From NCBI RefSeq assembly GCF_001690275.1, contig NZ_LZGW01000001.1:1-64000 (forward strand): 64,000 bases of DNA. Direction: 5' to 3'. Below are positions 33,760-42,132 of the stretch, in pieces. The DNA is from Gilliamella sp. WF3-4. GTDB lineage: Bacteria; Pseudomonadota; Gammaproteobacteria; Enterobacterales; Orbaceae. Within the stretch, counting starts at the first letter, position 1; each line of letters starts with the position of its first letter. The position numbers were made by a program, and so were the translations under genes. Under the pieces are notes generated by a model, which made no database searches, had not been told where the DNA came from, and saw only the letters and a list, made by a program, of their open reading frames with translations.

Positions 33760-35053
33760 GAGACTGTTCAATATTCTGTGTCATTTCGGTAAACTATGTA
33801 ACAAAAAAGGAAATGACCCATGTCCCAAGAATTTGATTTTGAAAAAGCATTAAAATTATTACAAAATGGTCAACCGCTAACGGGTAAAGATGGTATTTTA
33901 ACGCCATTAATCAAGCAGCTAACAGAAGCGGCGTTATCGGCGGAATTAGATTCTCATTTAGCCAACGACATTACCCCTAATCGGCGTAATGGTAAGAGTT
34001 CAAAGACAATAAAAAGCTCATCAGGCAGTTTCGAACTTGATGCACCAAGAGATAGAAACGGTTCATTTGAACCTCAACTCATCAAAAAAAATCAGACAAC
34101 ATTAAACGATGAAATTGAACAAAAAATTCTCAGTATGTATGCGCTGGGGATGAGTTATAAAGATATCAGCCAGCATATTGAAGAGATTTATGCTTTTCGT
34201 CTTTCTCCTGCAACTTTAACCGCCATTACAGATAAAATCATTCCTGAGCTCAGATTATGGCAACAACGACCGCTAGAATCGCTTTATCCGTTTGTTTGGA
34301 TGGATGCAATTCATTATAAAGTAAAAGAAGATGGGGTTTATCACAGTAAGGCTGTTTATACTGTACTTGCACTTAATTTAGCCGGAAAAAAGGAAGTATT
34401 AGGCTTGTATTTATCTGAAAACGAAGGGGCTCATTTTTGGTTATCGGTGTTGGCCGATTTACAAAACCGAGGATTAAATGACATTTTAATTGCTTGTGTC
34501 GATGGATTAGTTGGCTTTCCTGAAGCGATTAATACTATTTACCCACAAACAGAGGTTCAACTTTGTGTTATTCATCAAATCCGCCATTCAATTAAGTATG
34601 TTGCCTCTAAACATCACAAAGCATTTATGAGCGATTTGAAACTTGTTTACAAGGCGGTCTCTCGTGAAGCAGCAATTGATGCATTAGATGAACTTGAGAA
34701 AAAATGGGGCGATAAGTATCCAATCGTCATCCAATCATGGCGTCGTAAATGGGATAATTTATCAGCTTATTTCCGCTATCCTGAGCCTATTCGTAAGGTG
34801 ATTTATACCACCAATGCTATTGAGTCAATTCATCGACAATTTCGTAAATTAACAAAGACAAAAAGCGGATTTCCTAATGAAAATAGCCTACTTAAGCTGC
34901 TGTATTTAGGGTTGCAAAATGCGGAGAAAAAATGGACAATGCCAATCCAAAATTGGAATTTAGCATTGTCACAATTGATGATATTTTTTCCTAATCGTCT
35001 TGATAAGGTAATCTCTTTGTGAATTAAGCTGACACAGAATTATGAACAGTCTC
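33760..35053 (+). mobile_element. Intact IS256-family insertion sequence (1294 bp)
   Basis: One transposase gene bounded by imperfect 24-bp inverted repeats, GAGACTGTTCAATATTCTGT at the left and, as complement, GAGACTGTTCATAATTCTGT at the right, differing at a few central positions. Both ends are flanked by the 8-bp duplication CATTTGAA. The exact duplication and intact transposase indicate a recent insertion. It lies just upstream of, and in the open frame of, the adhesin-like pseudogene. Confidence 0.93.
33820..35022 (+). CDS. IS256-family transposase
   Basis: A 400-residue mutator-type transposase. The DDE residues are Asp 162 (FVWMDAIHYKVKEDG), Asp 228 (ACVDGLVGFPEAI) and Glu 335 (TTNAIESIHRQFRK). 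The C/H region CVIHQIRHSIKYV is also typical. The frame is full length with no interruption, and AAAAGG lies 10 bp before the ATG. It most likely is active. Confidence 0.95.
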   Translation: MSQEFDFEKALKLLQNGQPLTGKDGILTPLIKQLTEAALSAELDSHLANDITPNRRNGKSSKTIKSSSGSFELDAPRDRNGSFEPQLIKKNQTTLNDEIEQKILSMYALGMSYKDISQHIEEIYAFRLSPATLTAITDKIIPELRLWQQRPLESLYPFVWMDAIHYKVKEDGVYHSKAVYTVLALNLAGKKEVLGLYLSENEGAHFWLSVLADLQNRGLNDILIACVDGLVGFPEAINTIYPQTEVQLCVIHQIRHSIKYVASKHHKAFMSDLKLVYKAVSREAAIDALDELEKKWGDKYPIVIQSWRRKWDNLSAYFRYPEPIRKVIYTTNAIESIHRQFRKLTKTKSGFPNENSLLKLLYLGLQNAEKKWTMPIQNWNLALSQLMIFFPNRLDKVISL

Positions 35054-35061
35054 CATTTGAA
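35054..35061. repeat. Target-site duplication, right copy (CATTTGAA)
   Basis: Matches 33752-33759 exactly and directly follows the right inverted repeat of the IS256-family element. Confidence 0.9.
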
Positions 35062-35271
35062 CAATGCCGAAAGTTAACACTACCATTATGGATTTCATCC
35101 TTTTTTAAGGTTTTCCAGTGCTTTCCTTATCATAATACACACCTAATAATATTTTTAAATTTTGTACAACAAATAAAACCTGTATTTTTAATAAAAATAA
35201 CTAAAGCATATGGTAATATTCTTGAGTTAATACATATTCTTTTAAATATTAGACATAATGTTTTCAAAATT

Positions 35272-36699
35272 ATGATGGCGCTATTCGGTTTACTAATATC
35301 TAATAACGTGGCATCAATTTTATCTGCTGTAACAACAAAAGAGATTTATGGTAGTGCGCCATACTTAACTTTTGATGGTGTACGTTCGCATGCTGATTCT
35401 GTTTCTCCATTATTGTCAATTATGCTACCTGATAATAAAGTTATTAATGCATTAGAAGATGAATCAAGTATGGAAAGTCCGATAATGTTAGATAAAAAAT
35501 CTGTTACTTTTGCTGATATAAAAACGTTGGTGCCATTTAAAAACTATCCAAATATATTAACCGATGAAGTTATTGATAATAATGGTTATTGGCAAGATGA
35601 TGATGGCGATAAGCTTAATCACACAAGCACAAGTAAATTAACTATTAACTGGCAAAATTTGGAAGGTCAAGATATAACTAGTTATGTAAAAAACAACTCA
35701 AATAGCGTATTGAATGGGTGTGATGCGCCTTATAAACTGACCTTAGAATTAGATGATATTGAAATAGTGGCTCAATATGGTATACCATCAAAAAGTGATA
35801 AATTTACAGGTGGGAAACATACCTATTATATTTACCCTAAAATTGATAAACCTAAATTTTGTTATGCTAAACCAAATTTAGAATTTAATTTTCATCCAGG
35901 CAAAGTCCCTTATGATGGAGCGATTTCTTCTATTAACGCAGGAAATGACGAGTGGAATAAGCATAGGGGATTTTATGCTTATAATTCAAGAATACTGACG
36001 CAAATTTTCCAACTACAGGCTCTCATAATTTGTTTTTTTATTTGAGTGTTGCAGGAATAAAAGCACAAGAATTTGTTAATGTAAATGGTAATACAATTAG
36101 CAAAGGAGGTGTGATATTAAAATTAAATGCTGAAAATACCTCTCCTACTGGTTTAGTTAAAATGACTTTAATTGATCCTAAAGAAAATAACCCTAGTGCT
36201 TTCCCGCCCTCGGTATTTTCATTACATGGTATCCACAATGAATCACTATATAATTTTAAACTTGAGCGTTGGTATGTGGTTAAAAAAGGTGGCGCAGACA
36301 GTTATCAAAATGCAGTAGCATTTTGTAATAACTTTAATGGTGGTGGGTATCGAATAACAAAAGTACTTGATTTTACTGATGGGAATGCTAGTAATGTCAA
36401 CTGGCAACTAGGTATAGTTGAACCGTTTTATCTGAGAAAAATTAGTTATAAAGCGAATGGTTATTAGATGGGCGGTACTTAGTAAATGGGGGTGTATGAT
36501 ACAGCTTTATTATAAAGGCAGTGATTGGGAATATTTTTGTGTTAGTGATCCTGCTTGGGAAGATTTTAGATCCGCTTATTGGACTTCAGATGATCAAAAT
36601 CATTGAAAGTATAATTATGTTGTAGAGGCCAATATTGGTAGTATTGGTAATAGCGGGCTTTCAGATCAAGATGATAGAGTAGCCTGCGTTACTCCTTAG
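35272..36699 (+). pseudogene. Broken adhesin-like secreted protein gene
   Basis: First segment from ATG 35272: a signal-like stretch (MMALFGLLISNNVASILSA), then a repeat-rich extracellular type of sequence ending near 36000. Frame then shifts; the second segment reads NFPTTGSHNLFFYLSVAG, a motif seen in Ig-like/invasin-type adhesins, and ends at a TAG at 36465. A third segment in the first frame (KGSDWEYFCVSDPAWEDF; then VEANIGSIGNSG and DDRVACVTP) is cut by a TGA at 36604 and ends at 36697. So there are two frameshifts and one nonsense codon. An open frame without a start runs 71 codons upstream to the IS256 end. Related to the fragment at 20680. The adhesin label is by general resemblance. 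Confidence 0.75.
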
Positions 36700-37042
36700 T
36701 TTGTAGTTATCATCTAAAACAGATCTAATCATGATTATTTAGGCAAGTAAAGAACTCAATTTTTTGCCTAGATAATCAATAAAGTTCATACAGATGTAAA
36801 CTAAGAACTAACCCGATTGCTAATTAGTTTTTAGACAATACGCCAGCAAATGCTACTTTTCTTATTTAAAAAGTAAAATGTTTAACAACTATTGATCACA
36901 CACTTTAATAGAAATTAGTTTTAGATTTAAAAATACTTATGAATATAGTTAACAATAAACTATATTGTTAAAAAGTGAGTTTTGTATCAAAAAAATATTC
37001 TATAATTGTGAAAAAGCATTGATATTAAAAGGTGATAAATAA
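36700..37042. other. Intergenic interval before proC
   Basis: A 343-bp AT-rich stretch with no supported gene. It holds the hairpin at 36733-36777 and, near 37001, a TATAAT that could be the proC -10 element; no good -35 is seen at the right distance. Confidence 0.5.
36733..36777 (+). terminator. Hairpin after the adhesin-like pseudogene
   Basis: GATTATTTAGGCAA and TTGCCTAGATAATC pair over 14 positions with one G-T type mismatch across a 17-nt loop. It is a possible terminator remnant, without a T-tract. Confidence 0.4.
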
Positions 37043-37852
37043 ATGGAACAAAAAATTGGTTTTATTGGTTTAGGTAACATGGGAAATGCCATATTGCAAG
37101 GTATTTTGGGTAGTAATATTGTGCCAGGAACACAAATTTATGTTTATGATCATCATCCGGAAAAAGGTCAAGTTCTTAATCAAACTTATTCAGTAAATGA
37201 TCTCGATTCAGCAAGAGATGTTGCTCGTGAGGCCGATATAGTTTTTATTGCGGTTAAACCTAATGTGATTATAGATGTTCTTACAGATATTCAGAAAGAA
37301 TTAAAAAAGAATACAATTGTGATTTCAATTGCTGCTGGAGTTACTATTAGAGCAATTGCAAAATGTATCGGCTATGAACAAAAAATAGTTAGAGTTATGC
37401 CAAATACACCCGCTTTAGTTAATGCGGCAATGTGTTCCATTACACCAAATACCGAAGTAACTGATGGAGAGCTAACTATTGTAGAAACGTTACTAAACTG
37501 TATCGGCAAAACTGAAGTTGTGCCAGAATATTTAATTGATGCTGTTGTTGGCGCTAGCGGCTCTTCTCCTGCATTTGTCTTTATGTTTATTGAAGCATTG
37601 GCTGATGGAGCCGTAAAAGGCGGATTATCAAGAAAGCAAGCCTATAAATTTGCAGCACAGGCTGTTTTTGGTTCAGCAAAAATGCTATTAGAAACAGGCA
37701 AACATCCTGGCGAATTAAAAGATATGGTTTGTTCTCCTGCAGGTACAACAATTGAAGGTGTACAGATGCTTGAAGCTAAAGGGTTTAGATCGGCTATTAT
37801 TGATGCAGTAGAAGCAACGATAAAAAAATCTCAAGCAATGGGAAAAGATTAA
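37043..37852 (+). CDS. proC: Pyrroline-5-carboxylate reductase
   Basis: A 269-residue enzyme for the last step of proline synthesis. The NADPH-binding Rossmann start is IGFIGLGNMGNAILQGIL; VVISIAAGVTI, RVMPNTPALVNAAMC and the C-terminal signature (VCSPAGTTIEGVQMLE) match ProC. AAAGGTGATAAAT precedes the ATG. In many relatives proC lies with yggS-yggT; here the IS and the broken adhesin-like gene separate them. Confidence 0.96.
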   Translation: MEQKIGFIGLGNMGNAILQGILGSNIVPGTQIYVYDHHPEKGQVLNQTYSVNDLDSARDVAREADIVFIAVKPNVIIDVLTDIQKELKKNTIVISIAAGVTIRAIAKCIGYEQKIVRVMPNTPALVNAAMCSITPNTEVTDGELTIVETLLNCIGKTEVVPEYLIDAVVGASGSSPAFVFMFIEALADGAVKGGLSRKQAYKFAAQAVFGSAKMLLETGKHPGELKDMVCSPAGTTIEGVQMLEAKGFRSAIIDAVEATIKKSQAMGKD

Positions 37853-37860
37853 TATCATAA

Positions 37861-37899
37861 AATTTATCATGTTATACACCTAATATAACATGATAAATT
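37861..37899 (+). terminator. Terminator after proC
   Basis: A perfect 16-bp stem (AATTTATCATGTTATA and complement) with a 7-nt loop starting 8 bp after the proC stop. The T-tract is weak (TTGTTATAA). Confidence 0.6.
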
Positions 37900-38157
37900 G
37901 TTATAACTAATAATAAAATCAACAAATTTAAAAAGATTCCTTGCATTAATAAACTAATTATGAGTAAATAGTACCAAGCATATGACATGCGGATTTATTT
38001 TGTAACATTTCGATATATGTAGTTTGTAGTTTACTATGTCTTAAAGATTAGTTTTCTTCAGTATCTTCTTCTTAGTGTTAGTAAGTAATCGAAGTTTTAT
38101 GTTTTTGTATATAGCCTACAGTGGCTAAGATTAATTTATTTATATAGGAAGATTATT
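37900..38157 (+). promoter_or_regulatory. Long leader region of the cold-shock gene
   Basis: About 260 bp of gene-free AT-rich sequence precede the csp gene. Long 5-prime leaders are usual for cold-shock genes, but no recognisable cold box or clear promoter is seen. TAGGAAG lies 8 bp before the ATG as the ribosome site. Confidence 0.4.
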
Positions 38158-38367
38158 ATGTCTAAGAAAACTGGTCAAGTTAAATGGTTTAACGAAAGTA
38201 AAGGTTTTGGTTTTATTTCCCCTGCTGATGGCAGTAAAGATGTATTTGTACACTTTTCTGCAATTTCTGGCGATGGGTTTAAGACATTAGGTGAAGGTCA
38301 ACAAGTAGAATTTTCAATTCAAGACAGCCCTCGTGGACCTGCAGCAGCGGATGTTACCATCATCTAA
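38158..38367 (+). CDS. Cold-shock protein, CspA family (CspE/CspC-like)
   Basis: A 69-residue OB-fold nucleic-acid chaperone. RNP1 is KGFGFIS and RNP2 is [22 protein letters not shown] is the family start. Length and composition fit CspC/CspE rather than the longest cold-induced forms. It binds single-stranded RNA/DNA and can melt RNA structure and act as antiterminator. Standing alone with its own leader and terminator, it is probably a monocistronic unit. Confidence 0.95.
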   Translation: MSKKTGQVKWFNESKGFGFISPADGSKDVFVHFSAISGDGFKTLGEGQQVEFSIQDSPRGPAAADVTII

Positions 38368-38394
38368 GATTCATATTTTATTTTTTAGTTTTGC

Positions 38395-38430
38395 TACCCT
38401 ATCGGTAAATTGTTACTGATAGGGTATTTT
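38395..38430 (+). terminator. Terminator after the cold-shock gene
   Basis: TACCCTATCGGTAA and TTACTGATAGGGTA form a 14-bp stem with one mismatch and a 4-nt loop, followed by TTTT, 28 bp after the stop. Confidence 0.8.
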
Positions 38431-38536
38431 CTTATAGACTTCCCACCTTAAATTCTTTACCATATTCTAGCTATTTCTAGTATTAATTATCATTTTTCAT
38501 GATATTAGCAACAAACTTATAATATAAGGAAAGAAA

Positions 38537-38797
38537 ATGAAAAGATTACTATTTATTGTGTTATTAGGCTTTTCTTCAATTTCTATGGCGGATTTAACTG
38601 AATCATGTAAAACCTATTTTGATAAACTTGACAGTTTTATGAAAGCAATTCCTAAACAACAATCTAATATGATTAAACAAAGCGTAGAACTGGCTAAACA
38701 ACAAATTTCGTCACTGTCTGCAGATAATCAAGTTCCAGCTTGTAAACAAGGTATGGATTTTCTTCAACAAGCTGAAGAAAATTTATTTAAAAAATAA
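38537..38797 (+). CDS. Small secreted protein, DUF5339-like
   Basis: An 86-residue protein with a signal peptide (MKRLLFIVLLGFSSISMA, cleavage likely before DLTESC). The mature part is helical, Lys/Gln-rich and has two Cys residues (TESCKTYF; VPACKQGMD) that could form a disulfide in the periplasm. It resembles the small DUF5339 family by pattern; function is unknown. AAGGAAAG lies directly before the ATG. It is convergent with the nuclease gene. Confidence 0.75.
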   Translation: MKRLLFIVLLGFSSISMADLTESCKTYFDKLDSFMKAIPKQQSNMIKQSVELAKQQISSLSADNQVPACKQGMDFLQQAEENLFKK

Positions 38798-38803
38798 TAT
38801 AAT

Positions 38804-39286
38804 TTATCGCATATTATGCCGAAAATCCCAAGGAGCTATTGGATGTTTATCTTTCCATAGTCCTTTTTTATTTTGTTTTGCTCTGGTCTCTAATTTTACC
38901 ATCATTTTGTTATTAGCAACGCCTTTATAACGGTATGCCCAAGCATAACCACTTTCGACCATTTTGGCATTAATATTTATTTTATTTAAAAAAATAGTCC
39001 CTAAGCATCTTTTATAGATGTCTTTTTTGTTTTCCTTCACAAAAACATTTTTACTAGCAATGAGTGTGGCTAAATATTTTCGTGATGCATTACCATAGGC
39101 TTGTGTGCTTTCTGGGGCATCGATATCAAGTAAACGAACACGGACTTTTTGTTTTTTGACAGTTAAAATATCCACAGTGTCGCCATCAATCACTTTAATA
39201 ACTTTGCCACTAAAATCAGCATATACTAACGTGTTCGATAAACAAAATAAAATAATACAAAAAAATAAACGAGCTAAATGGTTCAT
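38804..39286 (-). CDS. Secreted thermonuclease-family (SNase) protein
   Basis: A 160-residue protein with signal peptide (HLARLFFCIILFCLSNTLVYA) and an SNase OB-fold: VIKVIDGDTVDIL with calcium-ligand Asp, VRVRLLDIDAPES with catalytic Arg and Glu, and YKRCLGTIFL around the second Arg. WKDKHPIAPWDFR closes the family pattern. It should be a periplasmic or secreted nuclease. The start at 39286 is preferred because it gives a clean signal peptide; an ATG 14 codons earlier (39328) is possible, and neither has a good ribosome site. Confidence 0.85.
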   Translation of the reverse strand: MNHLARLFFCIILFCLSNTLVYADFSGKVIKVIDGDTVDILTVKKQKVRVRLLDIDAPESTQAYGNASRKYLATLIASKNVFVKENKKDIYKRCLGTIFLNKININAKMVESGYAWAYRYKGVANNKMMVKLETRAKQNKKGLWKDKHPIAPWDFRHNMR

Positions 39287-39483
39287 TGAAATAGTAAGAA
39301 TAGTATAAAAGTTTTTAATATTATACATTGATTGTTAAAAATCACGAAGCTGCGGTGGTGTTTTGTTTAATTAATGGTTAAGCACTTATTTAATGATTGT
39401 CCATCCTCTAGGCCGTATTAATAAAAATATGGCTCAGAGGTTAAGTGTTGTTATTTTTGATTAAATTAGAAAAGTTAGTTATG

Positions 39484-39510
39484 CAGCCTTATCCATATTA
39501 GATAAGGCTG
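39484..39510 (-). terminator. Hairpin after fabA
   Basis: CAGCCTTATC and GATAAGGCTG form a perfect 10-bp stem with a 7-nt loop, 23 bp after the fabA stop. The T-rich tail is not immediate. Confidence 0.55.
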
Positions 39511-39532
39511 ACGAAAGCAAGTGTTAAATTAA

Positions 39533-40054
39533 TTAAAAAGCATTGGTATCTTGGAATAGACCTACTTTTAAATCAGATGCTTGGTAAATAAGCTTACCAT
39601 CAACAAAAACTTCACCATCACCGATTCCCATGATTAATTTGCGGTTAATTACCCGTTTGAAATGGATTTTGTAGGTCACTTTTTTATTAGTTGGTAATAC
39701 TTGTCCCGTGAATTTTACTTCACCAACACCTAAAGCTCGTCCTTTGCCTTTGCCGCCTATCCAGCCCAAATAAAAGCCAACTAGTTGCCACATAGCATCA
39801 AGACCCAAACAGCCTGGCATAACAGGATCATTTTTGAAATGACATTTAAAAAACCATAAATTAGGATTAATATCCAGTTCTGCCTCGACAAAACCTTTGC
39901 CAAAATTACCACCGTTTTCATTCATCTCGATAATACGATCCATCATTAACATTAAATCAGATGGTAATGGAGGCCCATCATGACCAAATAATTCATTATT
40001 TCCTGATTTTATTAAATCTGTTTTATCGTACGATGATTTACGTTCAAATGTCAT
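39533..40054 (-). CDS. fabA: 3-hydroxydecanoyl-ACP dehydratase/isomerase FabA
   Basis: A 173-residue enzyme introducing the cis double bond of unsaturated fatty acids. The catalytic His and Asp are in [37 protein letters not shown] follows. The start [14 protein letters not shown] fits FabA. It lies 116 bp after lonH on the same strand, the E. coli order. No clear FadR or FabR site was seen in that gap. Confidence 0.96.
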   Translation of the reverse strand: MTFERKSSYDKTDLIKSGNNELFGHDGPPLPSDLMLMMDRIIEMNENGGNFGKGFVEAELDINPNLWFFKCHFKNDPVMPGCLGLDAMWQLVGFYLGWIGGKGKGRALGVGEVKFTGQVLPTNKKVTYKIHFKRVINRKLIMGIGDGEVFVDGKLIYQASDLKVGLFQDTNAF

Positions 40055-40170
40055 AAAAAAACCTTTTATTTAATGTAAATTAAAATATGTTTTGAAAATT
40101 GAAAGTTATCGAGCTTTCTATTTCTACTTCATAATCAATAAAATTTTGGGCTAAAGTTTATTGGGTATTG

Positions 40171-41943
40171 TTAATTTTTGCAATATTTTTGCCATTTACT
40201 AAGCCAACTATCTTGTTTTTTGTCTTGTAATAGTGCTGTTTGCATACGAGCATGAATCAATTGGTAAAGATTAATGCTATTTTTATCTTTATAGGGGATA
40301 CCAGTAAGTAGATAAAGTGCATCAGCAATATGATCAACAGTCCATATTGAAAATTTTTTTTGTTTGATTGCTTCAATAACTTCATCATTTAAACTTAAAT
40401 GGCGTTGGTTGGTAGCAGGAATGATCACGCCTTGTTGACCAGTTAAACCTTGATGCTTACAAACAGCAAAAAAACCTTCAATTTTTTCATTCACACCACC
40501 AATCGATTGAACATGCCCAAACTGATCTACTGACCCGGTTACTGCCAACTGCTGATCGATAGGTTGTTGCGATAAAGCGCTAATTATTGCACACAGCCCA
40601 GCAAGCGAAGCACTATCACCATCAATTTCATTATAGGACTGTTCGAATACCAAAGAAGTTGAAAAAGGTAATTGGTGATTGATCGCAAATTCAGACATAA
40701 TAAAAGCCTGCATTATCATCATCCCTTTTGAATGAATATTGCCTGCTAATTCTGTTTTGCGTTCAATGTCAATTAGCTCGCCATCGCCAAATTGGAGAAG
40801 GCAACTCAAACGCGTAGGCTCACCAATAACTTTTGGGTGCCCAGGATATTCAATGACTGATAAGCCATTTATTTGTCCAACAATTTGATTTTTAGTATTA
40901 ATCATTATTTGATTGTTGAAAATATCATCATATAATCTTTCTTGCAAATAATCTTCATGCCATGATTTTTGCCTGATTGCAGTAGTGATTGCAGATTCAT
41001 CAATTGAGCAATTTTGCATAAAGTGTGAAGCATTAGCTAATAGTGAATTAATCCAATCAACCGAAAGAGGGAGATAATATTGGTCACCAGTGTAGCGAGT
41101 GGCTTCTTTGTATATTGTAGAAATTGCCGAAGTATCAATATTCGGCAAGCCTTGTTTATTTGCAATAAAGTTTAGGTAATCAATCCATAACTCAAATTGC
41201 TCAAATGAAGTGATTTTCAATTCATTCTCAAACTCAGCATAAATTGAAGTTGAAAAAAATTCTGGCTCGAAATCTTGTAATTCTGCTAAACTCAATCTAT
41301 CTCCAACTAAAATAACCCGCAAATCAAGTGGCATAGATGGAATTGATAAAGGTAAAGGATGGGAATCATCTGTAGAAACCCACTCAAATTCTTGTTTCAT
41401 TACCATTTGTTTTAACTTTGCCCACAACAAAGGTTGGCTAAGTAATGAACGAAGCCCTAAAATTAAAACACCACCATTAACACGATGAACAATCCCAGGT
41501 TGTAATTTTATTGGACTATTTTCAGGCTGTCTAACACAGCCATAAAGTTTTTCAGTATCAATAGAAGATGCAAATAGACAATTATCTTGAGCTGCAAAAT
41601 TATCTTGTTTGCTTTTTGCCTCAGTTAGTGTAATTTTATTTTCACTAAAAAAATAGCTGTAGCCTAATGATGAGAAAGATAAGTCTGATTTAATTGCTTG
41701 TCGAAGTAAACCAAAAAAAAGCTCACTTTCAGGCGCTTTAAGCAACATAAAACGTGGATTATAACATTCTTTTTTATTGTTGCATAATCGTGACAAAGCG
41801 GAGGCAACACGGGGTTGCCACTTGAGTAAATGCTTCGATTTTTCTGGCGTTAATGCTGCTGAAAAATTAGTTTTGTTTTTAAGATCAGAAATATATGATA
41901 AATTAGGTTGGATCTGTTGTGTGTTGAGTTGTGTAATTGCCAA
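40171..41943 (-). CDS. lonH: Lon-like protease homologue LonH (YcbZ)
   Basis: A 590-residue protein with a C-terminal Lon proteolytic domain: catalytic Ser 444 (DGDSASLAG) and Lys 487 (NEKIEGFF), 43 residues apart as in Lon. Preceding it are GVLILGLRSLLSQPLLWAKL and IGQINGLSVIEYPGHP, typical of the YcbZ/LonB group. The N-terminal part is a degenerate ATPase-like region without a clear Walker A. Its targets are unknown. The lonH-fabA pair is conserved in gammaproteobacteria. Confidence 0.93.
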   Translation of the reverse strand: MAITQLNTQQIQPNLSYISDLKNKTNFSAALTPEKSKHLLKWQPRVASALSRLCNNKKECYNPRFMLLKAPESELFFGLLRQAIKSDLSFSSLGYSYFFSENKITLTEAKSKQDNFAAQDNCLFASSIDTEKLYGCVRQPENSPIKLQPGIVHRVNGGVLILGLRSLLSQPLLWAKLKQMVMKQEFEWVSTDDSHPLPLSIPSMPLDLRVILVGDRLSLAELQDFEPEFFSTSIYAEFENELKITSFEQFELWIDYLNFIANKQGLPNIDTSAISTIYKEATRYTGDQYYLPLSVDWINSLLANASHFMQNCSIDESAITTAIRQKSWHEDYLQERLYDDIFNNQIMINTKNQIVGQINGLSVIEYPGHPKVIGEPTRLSCLLQFGDGELIDIERKTELAGNIHSKGMMIMQAFIMSEFAINHQLPFSTSLVFEQSYNEIDGDSASLAGLCAIISALSQQPIDQQLAVTGSVDQFGHVQSIGGVNEKIEGFFAVCKHQGLTGQQGVIIPATNQRHLSLNDEVIEAIKQKKFSIWTVDHIADALYLLTGIPYKDKNSINLYQLIHARMQTALLQDKKQDSWLSKWQKYCKN

Positions 41944-42132
41944 AATTATTGTCTTTTTGTTAGCTTATTTCATCTGCAAATTATAACAAGTATCCGTTGT
42001 ATCGCCAACAGATTACCAAAATCTTTATGGTAACAAATAAAAAAATTACGGAAAGATTTTTCAAAATCAGGTAGACTAAGTCACAATTTATTGTTTATTT
42101 TGCATCACTATCATCATTATCAACGACTAAAC

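Noticed and set aside
42091-42132. N-terminal extension of YejM rich in His and Tyr
   Set aside because: It would need a TTG start without a ribosome site and precedes the start of family similarity.
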